Assembly (NCBI GenBank): GCA_050732935.1
Contig: JBOHRW010000227.1
Coordinates: forward strand, 1-32,943
DNA: 32,943 nucleotides
Direction: 5' to 3'
From: DASRVA01 sp050732935
GTDB lineage: Bacteria > Gemmatimonadota > Gemmatimonadetes > JACCXV01 > JAHWKZ01
The first letter of the stretch is position 1, and every line of letters starts with the position of its first letter. The notes below the pieces were generated by a model. It searched no databases and had not been told where the DNA came from. It was given only the letters and a program-made list of their open reading frames with translations. Shown here piece by piece: positions 22,850 to 31,274 of the stretch. A program made the position numbers and the translations under genes.

Positions 22850-23731
22850 ATGACGACAAAGCGCAGGAAGACGACCAATATGTCGCTGGGCACCGGGACC
22901 GACAAGGTGGACGAGGGGGCCCTCGCGCTGTACCTGGAGGACATCAAGAACCATCCCCTCCTGACGCGCGCCGAGGAGGCCGAGCTCGCCCGCCGGATCC
23001 GGGACGGGGATCAGCTCGCCCTGGAGAAGCTGGTCCGCTCGAACCTCCGGTTCGTGGTGTCGGTGGCCAAGAAGTACCAGAATCTCGGTATGAGCCTGCC
23101 CGACCTGATCTGCGAGGGCAACGTCGGGCTCGTGCGCGCGGCGCAGAAGTTCGACGAGACCAAGGGCGTCAAGTTCATCTCCTATGCGGTGTGGTGGATC
23201 CGCCAGGCGATCCTGAAGGCGCTGGCGGAGAACTCCAAGACGTTCCGGCTGCCGATCAATCGGGCGACGACGCTCAACAAGATCTCCAAGAAGGAGGCCG
23301 AGCTCACCCAGAAGCTCGGGCGTGAGCCGAAGCCCGAAGAGGTGGCAACGGCGATGGACATGGACGTCGACGAGGTGCGGAAGCTGATGAACGTTTCCCG
23401 CCGCTCGCTGTCCCTGGACGCGCCGCTGTTCGAGGGCGAGGAGAAGACGCTCTTCAGCTACCTCTCGGACGACGAGACGCTCGATCCGGAGGAGCAGACT
23501 TTCGAGAGCGCGCGGCTCAAGGAGATCCGGGAGACGCTCGAGACGCTGCAGCCCCGCGAGGCCAAGATCGTCAAGCTCTACTACGGGCTGGACGGCAACG
23601 AGCCCCTGACGCTGCGCGAGATCGGCTCGATCTTCAATCTCTCCCGGGAGAGGATCCGGCAGATCAAGGAGCGCGCCATCGAGCGCCTGAGGCATCAGTC
23701 GCGGGCGCGGCGGCTGCAGCCGTACCACTAG
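22850..23731 (+). CDS. rpoD: RNA polymerase sigma factor, RpoD/SigA type
   Basis: Primary-type sigma-70 factor. It has 293 residues and no region 1.1, which makes it a short form. Region 1.2 covers about 20-50 (ALALYLEDIKNHPLLTRAEE), region 2 about 55-125 with DLICEGNVGLVRAAQKFD and YAVWWIRQAILKAL (-10 recognition), region 3 about 135-215, and region 4 about 230-288 with TLREIGSIFNLSRERIRQIK (-35 recognition helix). ATG 22850 begins just before a basic N-terminus. The longer open frame upstream overlaps the promoter. Whether it is the sole housekeeping sigma cannot be told from one window, but the TTGAC-N17/18-TAnnnT boxes found here suit it. It is monocistronic, with its own promoter and terminator. 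Confidence 0.93.
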   Translation: MTTKRRKTTNMSLGTGTDKVDEGALALYLEDIKNHPLLTRAEEAELARRIRDGDQLALEKLVRSNLRFVVSVAKKYQNLGMSLPDLICEGNVGLVRAAQKFDETKGVKFISYAVWWIRQAILKALAENSKTFRLPINRATTLNKISKKEAELTQKLGREPKPEEVATAMDMDVDEVRKLMNVSRRSLSLDAPLFEGEEKTLFSYLSDDETLDPEEQTFESARLKEIRETLETLQPREAKIVKLYYGLDGNEPLTLREIGSIFNLSRERIRQIKERAIERLRHQSRARRLQPYH

Positions 23732-23761
23732 GCGAGCCGCGCCACTGGCGCAGGAAGTTGG

Positions 23762-23795
23762 AACCCCCGGTCCTCGATGAGGGCCGGGGGTTTTT
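23762..23795 (+). terminator. Rho-independent terminator of the sigma factor gene
   Basis: AACCCCCGG-T-CCTC pairs with GAGG-G-CCGGGGGTT around a GAT loop, followed by TTTTTATTT. The T tract overlaps the stop codon of the convergent APC transporter gene (23794-23796). Confidence 0.93.
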
Positions 23796-25137
23796 ATTTC
23801 GGCTCGATGACCGCCGGCTCGCGGGGGCGCCGCCGGAACGCGTAGATCACGACCCCGACCGCGAGGGCGACCAGGCCGGCCAGCAGGTTGGCGACCTCGG
23901 CGCTGGCCAGAAACGCGAAGCAGAGGAGGAGCGCCAGGATGGGGATCACCGGCCCCCCGAGGAGGCGGAACCCCCCCTCCGCCACCCCGAGCTTGCGGCG
24001 CAGGACCGGCACCGCCGCGGCCGTCCCCATGTAGGTCGCCAGCCGGGCGATGATCGAGAGCATGGCGAGCTGGACAAAGGAGCCCGAGAGGGCGAGCGCC
24101 AGCGCCACCGCGGCCTGGGTCACGATCGCCGCCGCCGGGGTCCGGTAGCGCGGATGAACGCGGGCCAGCGCGCGCGGGCCGTAGCCGTCCACGGCCAGGG
24201 CGTAGAGGTAGCGCGGCCCGGCCAGCATGGTGTTCCCCACGTTCCCCTCGATCGAGATCGCCGCCCCGACCGTCATCATGATCCCGCCCCCTACGCCGAG
24301 CACCACCACGGCGGCGTCGGCGAGCGGCGCTCCCCCGACCTTTTCCGCCAGGTCGGGGAGCACGCCCAGCGCCACCACCTGAACGGCGGTGTAGAGCGTG
24401 GTCACCACCACGATCATCGTGAGCAGCGCGAACGGGACATCCCGCCGAGGGTTCTCGTACTCGCCCGCCGCGGCGGCCGTGTTCTCGAAACCCGCGTACG
24501 CGAAGAGGAGGAGGAGCGCCGCCTCGCCCAGGCGGTCAGTGGGTGGCGCGGGGATGGGGAAGATCCGGTCCCACTGGACCGCGAACAGGCCGACCGCGAC
24601 CAGGACCAGGAGCGGGATGACCTTGGCGATCGTCAGGACGACCGCCGTTCGGGCCCCCGACTTGACCCCGACGACGTTGATCCAGGTCAGGAACAGGAGC
24701 GGAAGCGCGATCACCGCGACGCGCGTCCAGCCGATCGTGGCCGCCGGCCAGAGAAACGACAGCGCCTGGGCGAAGCCGTTCGAGAGCGAGGCGATCGACG
24801 CAATCCGCGCGAGCCACGTCATCCACCCGACCTCGAACCCGACGAACTCGCCGAACGCCTCGCGCGTATAGATGTAGCCGCTGCCCGGCTCGTCGAAGTG
24901 GCTGGCCGCCTCGGCGAAGCAGAGGACGAGGAGCGCGACCGCGGCACCGGCCAGCACGACCGCCCACACGCTCGCCGGACCCAGGAGCAGAGCCGCCGCC
25001 GCGGGGAGCAGGTAGACCCCGCTCCCGATGACGTCGTTCAAGGCGAGCCCGACGATCTCCCAGCGGGAGACGGCCCGCTTGAGGGACGGGCCCTGGCTGG
25101 CGGCGACCGGACCTGGACCGGGGACCGGACGGCTCAG
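23794..25137 (-). CDS. APC-superfamily amino-acid permease, probable CTG start
   Basis: Inner-membrane amino-acid/polyamine transporter with about 12 hydrophobic segments. Helix 1 carries the unwound motif (IGSGVYLLPAA), and FDEPGSGYIYTREAFGEFVG and LLLLFAYAGFENTAAAAGEY are family-typical. A start at TTG 25041 would cut into helix 1. The frame stays open upstream and encodes SLKRAVSRWEIVGLALND, the normal permease N-terminus, back to CTG 25137. CTG 25137 has a strong Shine-Dalgarno (AGGAGGGG) just upstream and overlaps the stop of the NYN gene as CTGA. This gives 447 residues. No ATG, GTG or TTG fits better. It is the last gene of the operon. Confidence 0.85.
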   Translation of the reverse strand: MSRPVPGPGPVAASQGPSLKRAVSRWEIVGLALNDVIGSGVYLLPAAAALLLGPASVWAVVLAGAAVALLVLCFAEAASHFDEPGSGYIYTREAFGEFVGFEVGWMTWLARIASIASLSNGFAQALSFLWPAATIGWTRVAVIALPLLFLTWINVVGVKSGARTAVVLTIAKVIPLLVLVAVGLFAVQWDRIFPIPAPPTDRLGEAALLLLFAYAGFENTAAAAGEYENPRRDVPFALLTMIVVVTTLYTAVQVVALGVLPDLAEKVGGAPLADAAVVVLGVGGGIMMTVGAAISIEGNVGNTMLAGPRYLYALAVDGYGPRALARVHPRYRTPAAAIVTQAAVALALALSGSFVQLAMLSIIARLATYMGTAAAVPVLRRKLGVAEGGFRLLGGPVIPILALLLCFAFLASAEVANLLAGLVALAVGVVIYAFRRRPREPAVIEPK

Positions 25138-25688
25138 CTCTCCCCTCCTTCGAAGTCCTCCCGGCGGGACAGGAGCTCGCCCAGGAGCTCGTCGACCTCG
25201 CTCCGGTTCGATCGCGGATTTGCCTCGGCGCCGCTCGACCGGCTGCCACGACGGCGTCGCGTCGTTTCGGGAGACCGACCTGGATCCGAACCGCTCGACG
25301 ACCAGCGCCGGTAGAAAGTCATCGCGCCGATCGCGGTGAAGCCGAGCTGCCGCGCCGGACCCTGTACGTCACGATCCGAGGACACGACCCATGTCACATC
25401 CGCGCGCTTCGCGTAGGGGCCCCGGCAGAGATCGAGGATCCGATCGTCGGCGGTCGTGGAAGGATCGGTGTAGAGGACGATGAGACGGCGGCTCCGACGG
25501 GTCGCGGAACGGCTGCCCCGACGCCCGTCCCATACGATCACGCTCTCGGCCACGCGCTTCCGGGCGGCGGCCTGCGCGAGCCAGCGCTCGAAGCCTTCGC
25601 GCGCCTCCGCCAGGTCTCCCCCGCGGGGGGCGAAGCGCGGTATGGCATGCAGGACGTTGTAGCCGTCAACGAGGACGGCTTCGGGCAC
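25134..25688 (-). CDS. NYN-domain (YacP-like) RNA nuclease
   Basis: A 184-residue protein of the PIN-like NYN fold. AVLVDGYNVLHAIP (4-17) has the first catalytic Asp8. VIVWDGRRGSRS (about 50-61), TDPSTTADDRILDLC (about 74-88) and VVSSDRDVQGPARQLG (about 100-115) supply the other acidic residues. The last 60 residues are Arg/Ser-rich and end acidic, probably disordered. YacP-type proteins are predicted to process structured RNA or tRNA/rRNA. GTG 25688 shares its G with the TAG stop of ctpA (TAGTG). The gene overlaps the permease by 4 bp downstream. Confidence 0.85.
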   Translation of the reverse strand: MPEAVLVDGYNVLHAIPRFAPRGGDLAEAREGFERWLAQAAARKRVAESVIVWDGRRGSRSATRRSRRLIVLYTDPSTTADDRILDLCRGPYAKRADVTWVVSSDRDVQGPARQLGFTAIGAMTFYRRWSSSGSDPGRSPETTRRRRGSRSSGAEANPRSNRSEVDELLGELLSRREDFEGGES

Positions 25689-27442
25689 TAGCGCGGCGTC
25701 GGCTGGTCGAGGAGCGACTGGTCGATGAGGATCGGACCCGGCCCGCCGGCGCTGTCCTCGGCGGCGGCCGTCTCGGTCTCGGGGCCCGCATCCGCGTGCC
25801 GCTCCCGCTCGGCCATCCGGAAGAGATCGGCCAGCGTGTCCGCCTCGGTCAGCAGATCGACCGCCTTGGCCAGCGGCAGATCCGCCTCCATCACCGCCTG
25901 CCGGGCCACGCCCTCGCCGTGGTACTGGCTGATCAGCGTGTACCGCAGGAAATCGCGGATATACTCGGCCTCGGCATCGAACGCCTCGTCCGAGAAGTCG
26001 ATCTCCTTCTCCCGACTCAAATAGGTGCGGAACTCTTCCAGCAGGGCTTGATCGGGGGCGAAGGTCCGCGCCAGCGTCGGATGGGTTCCGTGGTAGTGGA
26101 CCGCGAAGCTGAAGAACGCGTTCTTGCGGAAGGCCTGCTCCAGCAGTTGGGTCGACAGCTCGCTCAGCTTCTCGGCCTTCACGACCACGTCCGGCATGAC
26201 GCCGCCTCCACCGTAGACGGTACGACCCATGTCGGTGTTGAAGACGAGGCTGTCGGGGATCGTCTCCAGGGCCTCCCCGTTCAGCACGCCAGCCTCGCTG
26301 GGGGCCGCCTGCACTTCGCCCAGTCCAGCGAACTGGTCGAGGTCGATCCCGTTCTCGCGCTGGATGCTGCGGCCGCTGGGCGTGTAGTACCGTGCCGTGG
26401 TCAGCTTGAGGAAGTATCCGTCATCGAGGGAGAAGAGGCTCTGGACGAGTCCCTTGCCCCACGATGTCTCGCCGACGATCAGGGCCCGGTCGTGGTCCTG
26501 CAGCGCCCCGGCCAGGATCTCGCTCGCCGACGCGGAGCCATTGTCGATGAGGAGGACCATCGGGTGGACCGAAAAGTCGTCGTTGTCACGTGCCGAGTAG
26601 GTCCGGTCGCTGTCCGCCACCCTTCCCTGCGTGGCGACGATCTCCACACCCTTCGGCAGGAACAGATCGGACACCTCGATCGCCTGGTCCAGGAGTCCGC
26701 CCGGATTCTGTCGGACGTCCAGGACGAGGGCCCTCATGCCCTCGCGCTCGAGGTCGCGGATCGCCTCCCTGAGCTCGTCGCGGCCGTTTTCGGAGAACTG
26801 CGTGAACCGCACGTAGCCGATTCCGTCGTTCAGCATGAAGGCGTACGGGACCGCCGAGAGCTTGATCGCCTGGCGGGTGATCTGGGCCTCGAACGGCTCG
26901 TCCAGCCCTTCCCGACTGATCGTCAGCGTGACGGTCGAACCCTCGGGCCCGCGAAGCTCCAGGACCGCCTTCTCCTCGCTCCATCCCTCGGTCGTCCCGC
27001 CGTCCACGCCCACGATCCGGTCGCCGGCTCGCAAGCCTGCCCGGTAGGCCGGCGTGCCCTCGATGGGGGAGATCACGGTGAGGATGTTGTCCACGATGTC
27101 AATCCGGATCCCAAGTCCCTCGTAGTTCCCCTGGGTGTGAATCCGCAAGTCGTTGTACTCGGTCGGACTGAGGAGCTGCGAGTACGGGTCGAGCGACATC
27201 AGCATGCCCTCGAGCGCCCGCATGTAGAGGCTGTCCGAGGGGATGGGATCGACGTACTTGTCGGAGACCTGGTGGATAGCCTCGTTGAGCAGCTTGATCG
27301 CCCGGTACGGGTCGTCCCCGTTCGAGGCCGACAGGTCGTCGTAGATGACGCCACCGGTCAGGACGGCCAGGAAGAACAGCAGGATGAAGAGGGTGCCGAA
27401 ACGCTTTCTGATCATCACGATTCCTTCCTTGGCCAGCGTCAT
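25688..27442 (-). CDS. ctpA: S41 C-terminal-processing peptidase (CtpA/Prc type)
   Basis: Periplasmic serine-lysine protease that cleaves C-termini of exported proteins. It has 584 residues. A membrane anchor or signal is at about 16-34 (GTLFILLFFLAVLTGGVIY). The PDZ domain is at about 105-190 (GNYEGLGIRIDIVDN, YRAGLRAGDRIVGVDG). The catalytic core carries DVRQNPGGLL, Ser305 in DNGSASASEI and Lys330 in SWGKGLVQ, 25 residues apart as in E. coli Prc. A long C-terminal domain (about 400-584) follows. ATG 27442 overlaps the tmk stop as ATGA. ATG 27415 is an alternative with GGAAGGAA 7 nt upstream and gives MIRKRFGTLF, an equally good signal. Confidence 0.92.
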   Translation of the reverse strand: MTLAKEGIVMIRKRFGTLFILLFFLAVLTGGVIYDDLSASNGDDPYRAIKLLNEAIHQVSDKYVDPIPSDSLYMRALEGMLMSLDPYSQLLSPTEYNDLRIHTQGNYEGLGIRIDIVDNILTVISPIEGTPAYRAGLRAGDRIVGVDGGTTEGWSEEKAVLELRGPEGSTVTLTISREGLDEPFEAQITRQAIKLSAVPYAFMLNDGIGYVRFTQFSENGRDELREAIRDLEREGMRALVLDVRQNPGGLLDQAIEVSDLFLPKGVEIVATQGRVADSDRTYSARDNDDFSVHPMVLLIDNGSASASEILAGALQDHDRALIVGETSWGKGLVQSLFSLDDGYFLKLTTARYYTPSGRSIQRENGIDLDQFAGLGEVQAAPSEAGVLNGEALETIPDSLVFNTDMGRTVYGGGGVMPDVVVKAEKLSELSTQLLEQAFRKNAFFSFAVHYHGTHPTLARTFAPDQALLEEFRTYLSREKEIDFSDEAFDAEAEYIRDFLRYTLISQYHGEGVARQAVMEADLPLAKAVDLLTEADTLADLFRMAERERHADAGPETETAAAEDSAGGPGPILIDQSLLDQPTPR

Positions 27443-28071
27443 CGGGCGAGGAGCTTCTCCACCCGCTCTCGGATCGCCCCCTGAATCTCGTCAATCGGGC
27501 GCCCGGCGTCTACTACGAAGAATCGGTCGGGTTCCTTCCCCGCCAGCTCGCGGTAACCCTCGCGCACCCGATGGTGGAACGAGCGTCCGGCCCGCTCCAG
27601 GCGGTCACGAGGCCGTCCCGCGAACCGACCCGACTCCACCTCGGGCGCCACATCCACGAGGATCGTCAGATCGGGCTCGATCCCGCCGGTCGCCCAGCGG
27701 TTCATCTCCCTCACCCGATCCGGCCCCAGCTCCCGACCGTAGCCCTGGTAGGCCACCGAGCTGTCGCCGAACCGATCCAGCAGGACCACGCGGCCGGCCG
27801 CGAGCGCCGGGCGGACGACCTCGGCCACCAGCTGGGCGCGGGCGGCGACATAGAGCGCGAGCTCGGCTTCGGCAGCCAGATGGTCCGGGGCCTCCTCGAG
27901 CAGGATTCGGCGGACCATCTCGCCCACCTGCGTGGTTCCCGGCTCGCGGGCGACCACCACCTGATAGCCCTGTTGGTCGAGCCAGGTTCCGAGGAGCTCG
28001 GCCTGGGTCGACTTTCCGCCCCCCTCGCCCCCCTCGAACGTGACGAGGACACCGGATCCGCGCCGGCTCAT
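27439..28071 (-). CDS. tmk: Thymidylate kinase
   Basis: Phosphorylates dTMP to dTDP with ATP in the cytoplasm. The 210-residue length is normal. The P loop EGGEGGGKST is at 13-22, the DR(Y/F) motif lies in VVLLDRFGDSSVAYQGYGR, TILVDVAPEVE precedes the lid region RPRDRLERAGRSFHHRVREG, and the C-terminus is helical. ATG 28071 overlaps the stop of the M1 peptidase gene as ATGA. A longer open frame upstream runs antisense-like through the peptidase gene and was not used. In the operon with ctpA its downstream overlap is also 4 bp. Confidence 0.94.
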   Translation of the reverse strand: MSRRGSGVLVTFEGGEGGGKSTQAELLGTWLDQQGYQVVVAREPGTTQVGEMVRRILLEEAPDHLAAEAELALYVAARAQLVAEVVRPALAAGRVVLLDRFGDSSVAYQGYGRELGPDRVREMNRWATGGIEPDLTILVDVAPEVESGRFAGRPRDRLERAGRSFHHRVREGYRELAGKEPDRFFVVDAGRPIDEIQGAIRERVEKLLAR

Positions 28072-29873
28072 ACGCCGGCGTTCCCGGGCCCATCCACCGC
28101 TTCTGGAATATACGCACGATTCGGGCCGAGAGACTCGATCGGCACCCTGGCTTCGGGGCCCCGGTGGGAGCCGGCCGCCTCGAACAGAAGCCATGCCTCG
28201 GGATCGATCACGACCTCCTCGACCGGCGCCGGGAGGGTGACCAGGAGCGCCGCCTCGCGTCCGATCAGACTCACGCGCTCGCGCCGGCTTCCCCCCGCCC
28301 AGCGCAGCTCGATCTCCACGTCCAGCCGGAAGGGATCGCCGGGCTGGAGCTGCCGCACCACGACGCGAGTCGAGCCGTCCTCCGACGGGGTCGCGCCAGC
28401 CTCCAGGACCGGGTGCCCGGCCCGCCCGAGCCACTGCGCGAAGAACCAGCCCAGATCCTGCCCGGAGACGTCCTCCACGATCCGCTCGAGATCCGCCGTC
28501 CACGCGTTGCCGTCGCGGAGAGCGGCGTAGTAGCCGCGGATCGCGGCGAAGAACGCCGGGTCGCCGACCTGCCGGCGGAGCATGTGGAGCACCCACGCGC
28601 CCTTCTGATAGTTGTTCGTGGTCAAGAGGCTCTCGTACTCGCGCGGCTCCTCGCCGTAGACGGGCTCGGGGTTCTCGCGATGATAGGCGATGACTTCGTC
28701 CGCCATCCGGCGCATCCGGCGCGCCAGCTCGGCCGAACCCCGGCCCGCGTCTCCGCCATGGAGCTCGAAGAAGACGGCCGCGAAGTAGGTGGCAAAGCCC
28801 TCCGAGAGCCAGAGGTGCCGCCAGTCGGCTTCGGTCACGGCGTCGCCGAACCACTGGTGGACGGTCTCGTGGGCGACCAGCCCGGTCAGCTCGTCCACCC
28901 CGGGTACGCCCGCCGCCCGCCCGGCGAGATCTCGATCGAGGCTGGCCTCGCCGATCGCGTCCTCGCCGTAGAAGATGGCCCCGGCGTTCTCCATCCCGCC
29001 GTAGCGGGTGGACGACTGCACGTGGGCCAGCTTCTCGTACGGGAAGGGCCCGAACAGCGAGTCGTAGAAGGCCACGATCTCGGCCGAGCGGGCGAAGGCC
29101 ACCTCGCCCGCGATCGAGTCGGCCGGATAGGTCCAGTGGGTGACCTCGATGCCGGCCGTCTCACCGGCCTCGGTGACGGCGAACCGAGCCGCGCCGATCA
29201 CCATGCAGTAGGTCGGGATCTCGGCCGTCTCGGCCCACCGTGTGCGGACCCGACCATCCCCGAGCTCCGTGCGCTCGATCCGGTAGCCGTTGGCCACGAC
29301 CCGCATCCTGGACGGTGCGGTGACGTCGAAGAGGACGGTGGCCTTGTCCGACGGGTGATCCACGCCGGGGAACCAGTAGCGGGAGCGGTCCGGCCAGTTG
29401 TCGGCGAAGACCACGAACTCGCCGTGCCGGTTGGGACCGAGGATCAGCCCGTCGGTCGGCTCGCCCCGATACCAGACGATGGTCTCGCGTCGAGCCCCGG
29501 CGCGGGTCGGCGGCGTGTCGATCACCAGCCGCTCGCCCTCGTGGCGGAAGCGCGCCGCCCGCCCGTCCACGTGGACGCTGTCGACCCGAAGGCCAACGAA
29601 ATCGAGCGCCAGCGAGTCGAGCGCGGCGGCCGCCTCGTAGAGGATCTCGGTCCGTGCGGAGATCGACCCGCCCGAGTCCGGCAGGTCGATCGCGATCTCG
29701 TAGTGGAGGATATCGACCGCGCGCCGCCGCTCGTAGCCGTCCACTGGCTCGGACGGGAGTCCCCATTCGGGCCCATCCAGCGTCTCCTGCGCCTCCGCCA
29801 CGGAGGCCGCCAACACCGAGGCGAGAAGGGCTGCGGCCATGCGATGCTCGATGGCGGTTCGGAGGATTCTCAA
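28068..29873 (-). CDS. Secreted M1-family zinc metallopeptidase
   Basis: Aminopeptidase-type zinc enzyme, exported. The signal peptide is RMAAALLASVLAASVAEAQ with likely cleavage after AEA. The zinc site is HETVHQWFG (His335, Glu336, His339) with Glu358 in LWLSEGFATYF, the HExxH-x18-E pattern. The exopeptidase motif GxMEN reads YGGMENAGAIFYGE. YCMVIGAARFAV precedes it. The 601 residues lack the large ERAP-type C-terminal helical domain and resemble short bacterial M1 enzymes. TTG 29873 gives a basic signal-peptide n-region (MRILRTAIEHRM). ATG 29840 is the alternative. Neither has a good Shine-Dalgarno. It starts 39 bp after ino1 and overlaps tmk. Confidence 0.9.
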   Translation of the reverse strand: MRILRTAIEHRMAAALLASVLAASVAEAQETLDGPEWGLPSEPVDGYERRRAVDILHYEIAIDLPDSGGSISARTEILYEAAAALDSLALDFVGLRVDSVHVDGRAARFRHEGERLVIDTPPTRAGARRETIVWYRGEPTDGLILGPNRHGEFVVFADNWPDRSRYWFPGVDHPSDKATVLFDVTAPSRMRVVANGYRIERTELGDGRVRTRWAETAEIPTYCMVIGAARFAVTEAGETAGIEVTHWTYPADSIAGEVAFARSAEIVAFYDSLFGPFPYEKLAHVQSSTRYGGMENAGAIFYGEDAIGEASLDRDLAGRAAGVPGVDELTGLVAHETVHQWFGDAVTEADWRHLWLSEGFATYFAAVFFELHGGDAGRGSAELARRMRRMADEVIAYHRENPEPVYGEEPREYESLLTTNNYQKGAWVLHMLRRQVGDPAFFAAIRGYYAALRDGNAWTADLERIVEDVSGQDLGWFFAQWLGRAGHPVLEAGATPSEDGSTRVVVRQLQPGDPFRLDVEIELRWAGGSRRERVSLIGREAALLVTLPAPVEEVVIDPEAWLLFEAAGSHRGPEARVPIESLGPNRAYIPEAVDGPGNAGV

Positions 29874-29912
29874 AGGAGGCAGCGGGGTCGGAGGGCGCTC
29901 GAGATGGGTCGA

Positions 29913-31274
29913 TCACCCCGAGTAGTACTCGAGTCCCAGATGCGTGATCTGCTCCTCCCCCATCAGGTGCCGCAGGGTGTTCTTGAGCTTCATGAGCTGG
30001 ATGAAGAGGTCGTGCTCGGGGTACAGCCCGGGCCCGTGCATCGGACTCTTCCAGTAGAAGGAGAGCCACTCCTGGATGCCCGTCATGCCGGCCCGCCGGG
30101 CCAGGTCCAGGAACAGCACCAGGTCGAGCACGATCGGGGCGGCCAGGATCGAGTCGCGGCACAGGAAGTCAATCTTGATCTGCATTGGATAGCCGAGCCA
30201 TCCGAAGATGTCGATGTTGTCCCAGCCCTCCTTGTTGTCGCCCCGCGGCGGGTAGTAGTTGATCCTGACGACGTGCGAGATGTCGCCGTAGAGATCCGGG
30301 TAGAGCTCCGGCTGCAGGATGAAGTCGAGCACACCCAGCTTCGACTCCTCCTTGGTCTTGAACGATTCGGGATCGTCCAGGACCTCGCCGTCCCTGTTCC
30401 CCAGGATGTTGGTCGAGTACCAGCCGCGGATGCCGATCATGCGCGCCTTGAACCCCGGTGCCAGGATCGTCTTCATGAGGGTCTGTCCGGTCTTGAAGTC
30501 CTTGCCGGCCACGGGAACTCCCTGCTGGTCGGCCAGCTCCAGCAGCGCCGGGACGTCGACCGACAGGTTGGGGGCCCCGTTGGCGTACGGGATCCCGCAT
30601 TTCAGGGCCGCGTAAGCATAAACCATGGAGGGCGGGATGGCGTCGTCGTCCTGGTCGAGGCCCTTTTCGAAGGCCTCCAGCGAGGCGTGGACCGGGCCGG
30701 GCTTCAGAAACACTTCGGTCGAGCCGCACCATACCATGACCAGGCGGTCGCACCCGTGCTCGTCGCCGAAGCGTCGGATATCGTCGATGAGCTGGTTCGC
30801 CCAGTCGCGCTTCTTTCGGCTCTCGATGAGGTGGGTGCCGTCCAGCTTCTTGACGTAGCGCTGATCGAAGGCGCCCGGCATGGGCTCGATGGCATGCAGA
30901 AACTCCCGTAGCTCCTCTACCTGGGAGCGCTCCAGCACGCCCGCTTTGGTCGCCGATTCGTAGACCGTGTCGGGGAACACGTCCCAGCCTCCGAACACGA
31001 GCTGGTCGAGCCCCGCCAGCGGCACGAATTCCGCGATCCTGGGGACGCGCTTCTCGGGCCGGCCCCCCAGACGGATCGTGCCCATCTGGGTGAGGGAGCC
31101 GAAAGGCTTCCCCTTGCCCCGGCGCACCGCCTCCACGCCGGCGATGAAGGTGGTCGCCACGGCCCCCAACCCCGGTAGCAGCACGCCCAGCTTGCCCCCG
31201 GCCGGATCGATCTCCGTGGGCGCCGGTTTCACCTGTTGAAGGGGCTTCGGGCCTCGATCCGTCTGTTCGCTCAC
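29913..31274 (-). CDS. ino1: Inositol-3-phosphate synthase
   Basis: NAD-dependent isomerisation of glucose-6-phosphate to 1L-myo-inositol-3-phosphate (1-phosphate numbering from the other end). The 453-residue protein has the NAD-binding LGVLLPGLGAVATTFIAG (29-46), VMVWCGSTEVFLKPGPVHAS, GIPYANGAPNLSVDVPAL, VPVAGKDFKTGQTLMKT (active-site Lys region), RGWYSTNILGNRDGEVL and VLDLVLFLDLARR. GTG 31274 overlaps the stop of the CDP-alcohol phosphotransferase gene as GTGA. The pair points to de novo synthesis of an inositol phospholipid. Bacterial Ino1 occurs in several phyla outside Actinobacteria. Confidence 0.95.
   Translation of the reverse strand: MSEQTDRGPKPLQQVKPAPTEIDPAGGKLGVLLPGLGAVATTFIAGVEAVRRGKGKPFGSLTQMGTIRLGGRPEKRVPRIAEFVPLAGLDQLVFGGWDVFPDTVYESATKAGVLERSQVEELREFLHAIEPMPGAFDQRYVKKLDGTHLIESRKKRDWANQLIDDIRRFGDEHGCDRLVMVWCGSTEVFLKPGPVHASLEAFEKGLDQDDDAIPPSMVYAYAALKCGIPYANGAPNLSVDVPALLELADQQGVPVAGKDFKTGQTLMKTILAPGFKARMIGIRGWYSTNILGNRDGEVLDDPESFKTKEESKLGVLDFILQPELYPDLYGDISHVVRINYYPPRGDNKEGWDNIDIFGWLGYPMQIKIDFLCRDSILAAPIVLDLVLFLDLARRAGMTGIQEWLSFYWKSPMHGPGLYPEHDLFIQLMKLKNTLRHLMGEEQITHLGLEYYSG

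Noticed and set aside
29872..29880. Strong Shine-Dalgarno-like AAAGGAGGC on the plus strand
   Set aside because: No plausible plus-strand gene follows. It is the start region of the minus-strand M1 peptidase.
28164..30911. A 915-codon plus-strand open frame across the M1 peptidase and ino1 genes
   Set aside because: It is the antisense shadow of two clearly recognised genes in GC-rich DNA. Its sequence is Arg/Pro/Gly/His-rich with no domain.
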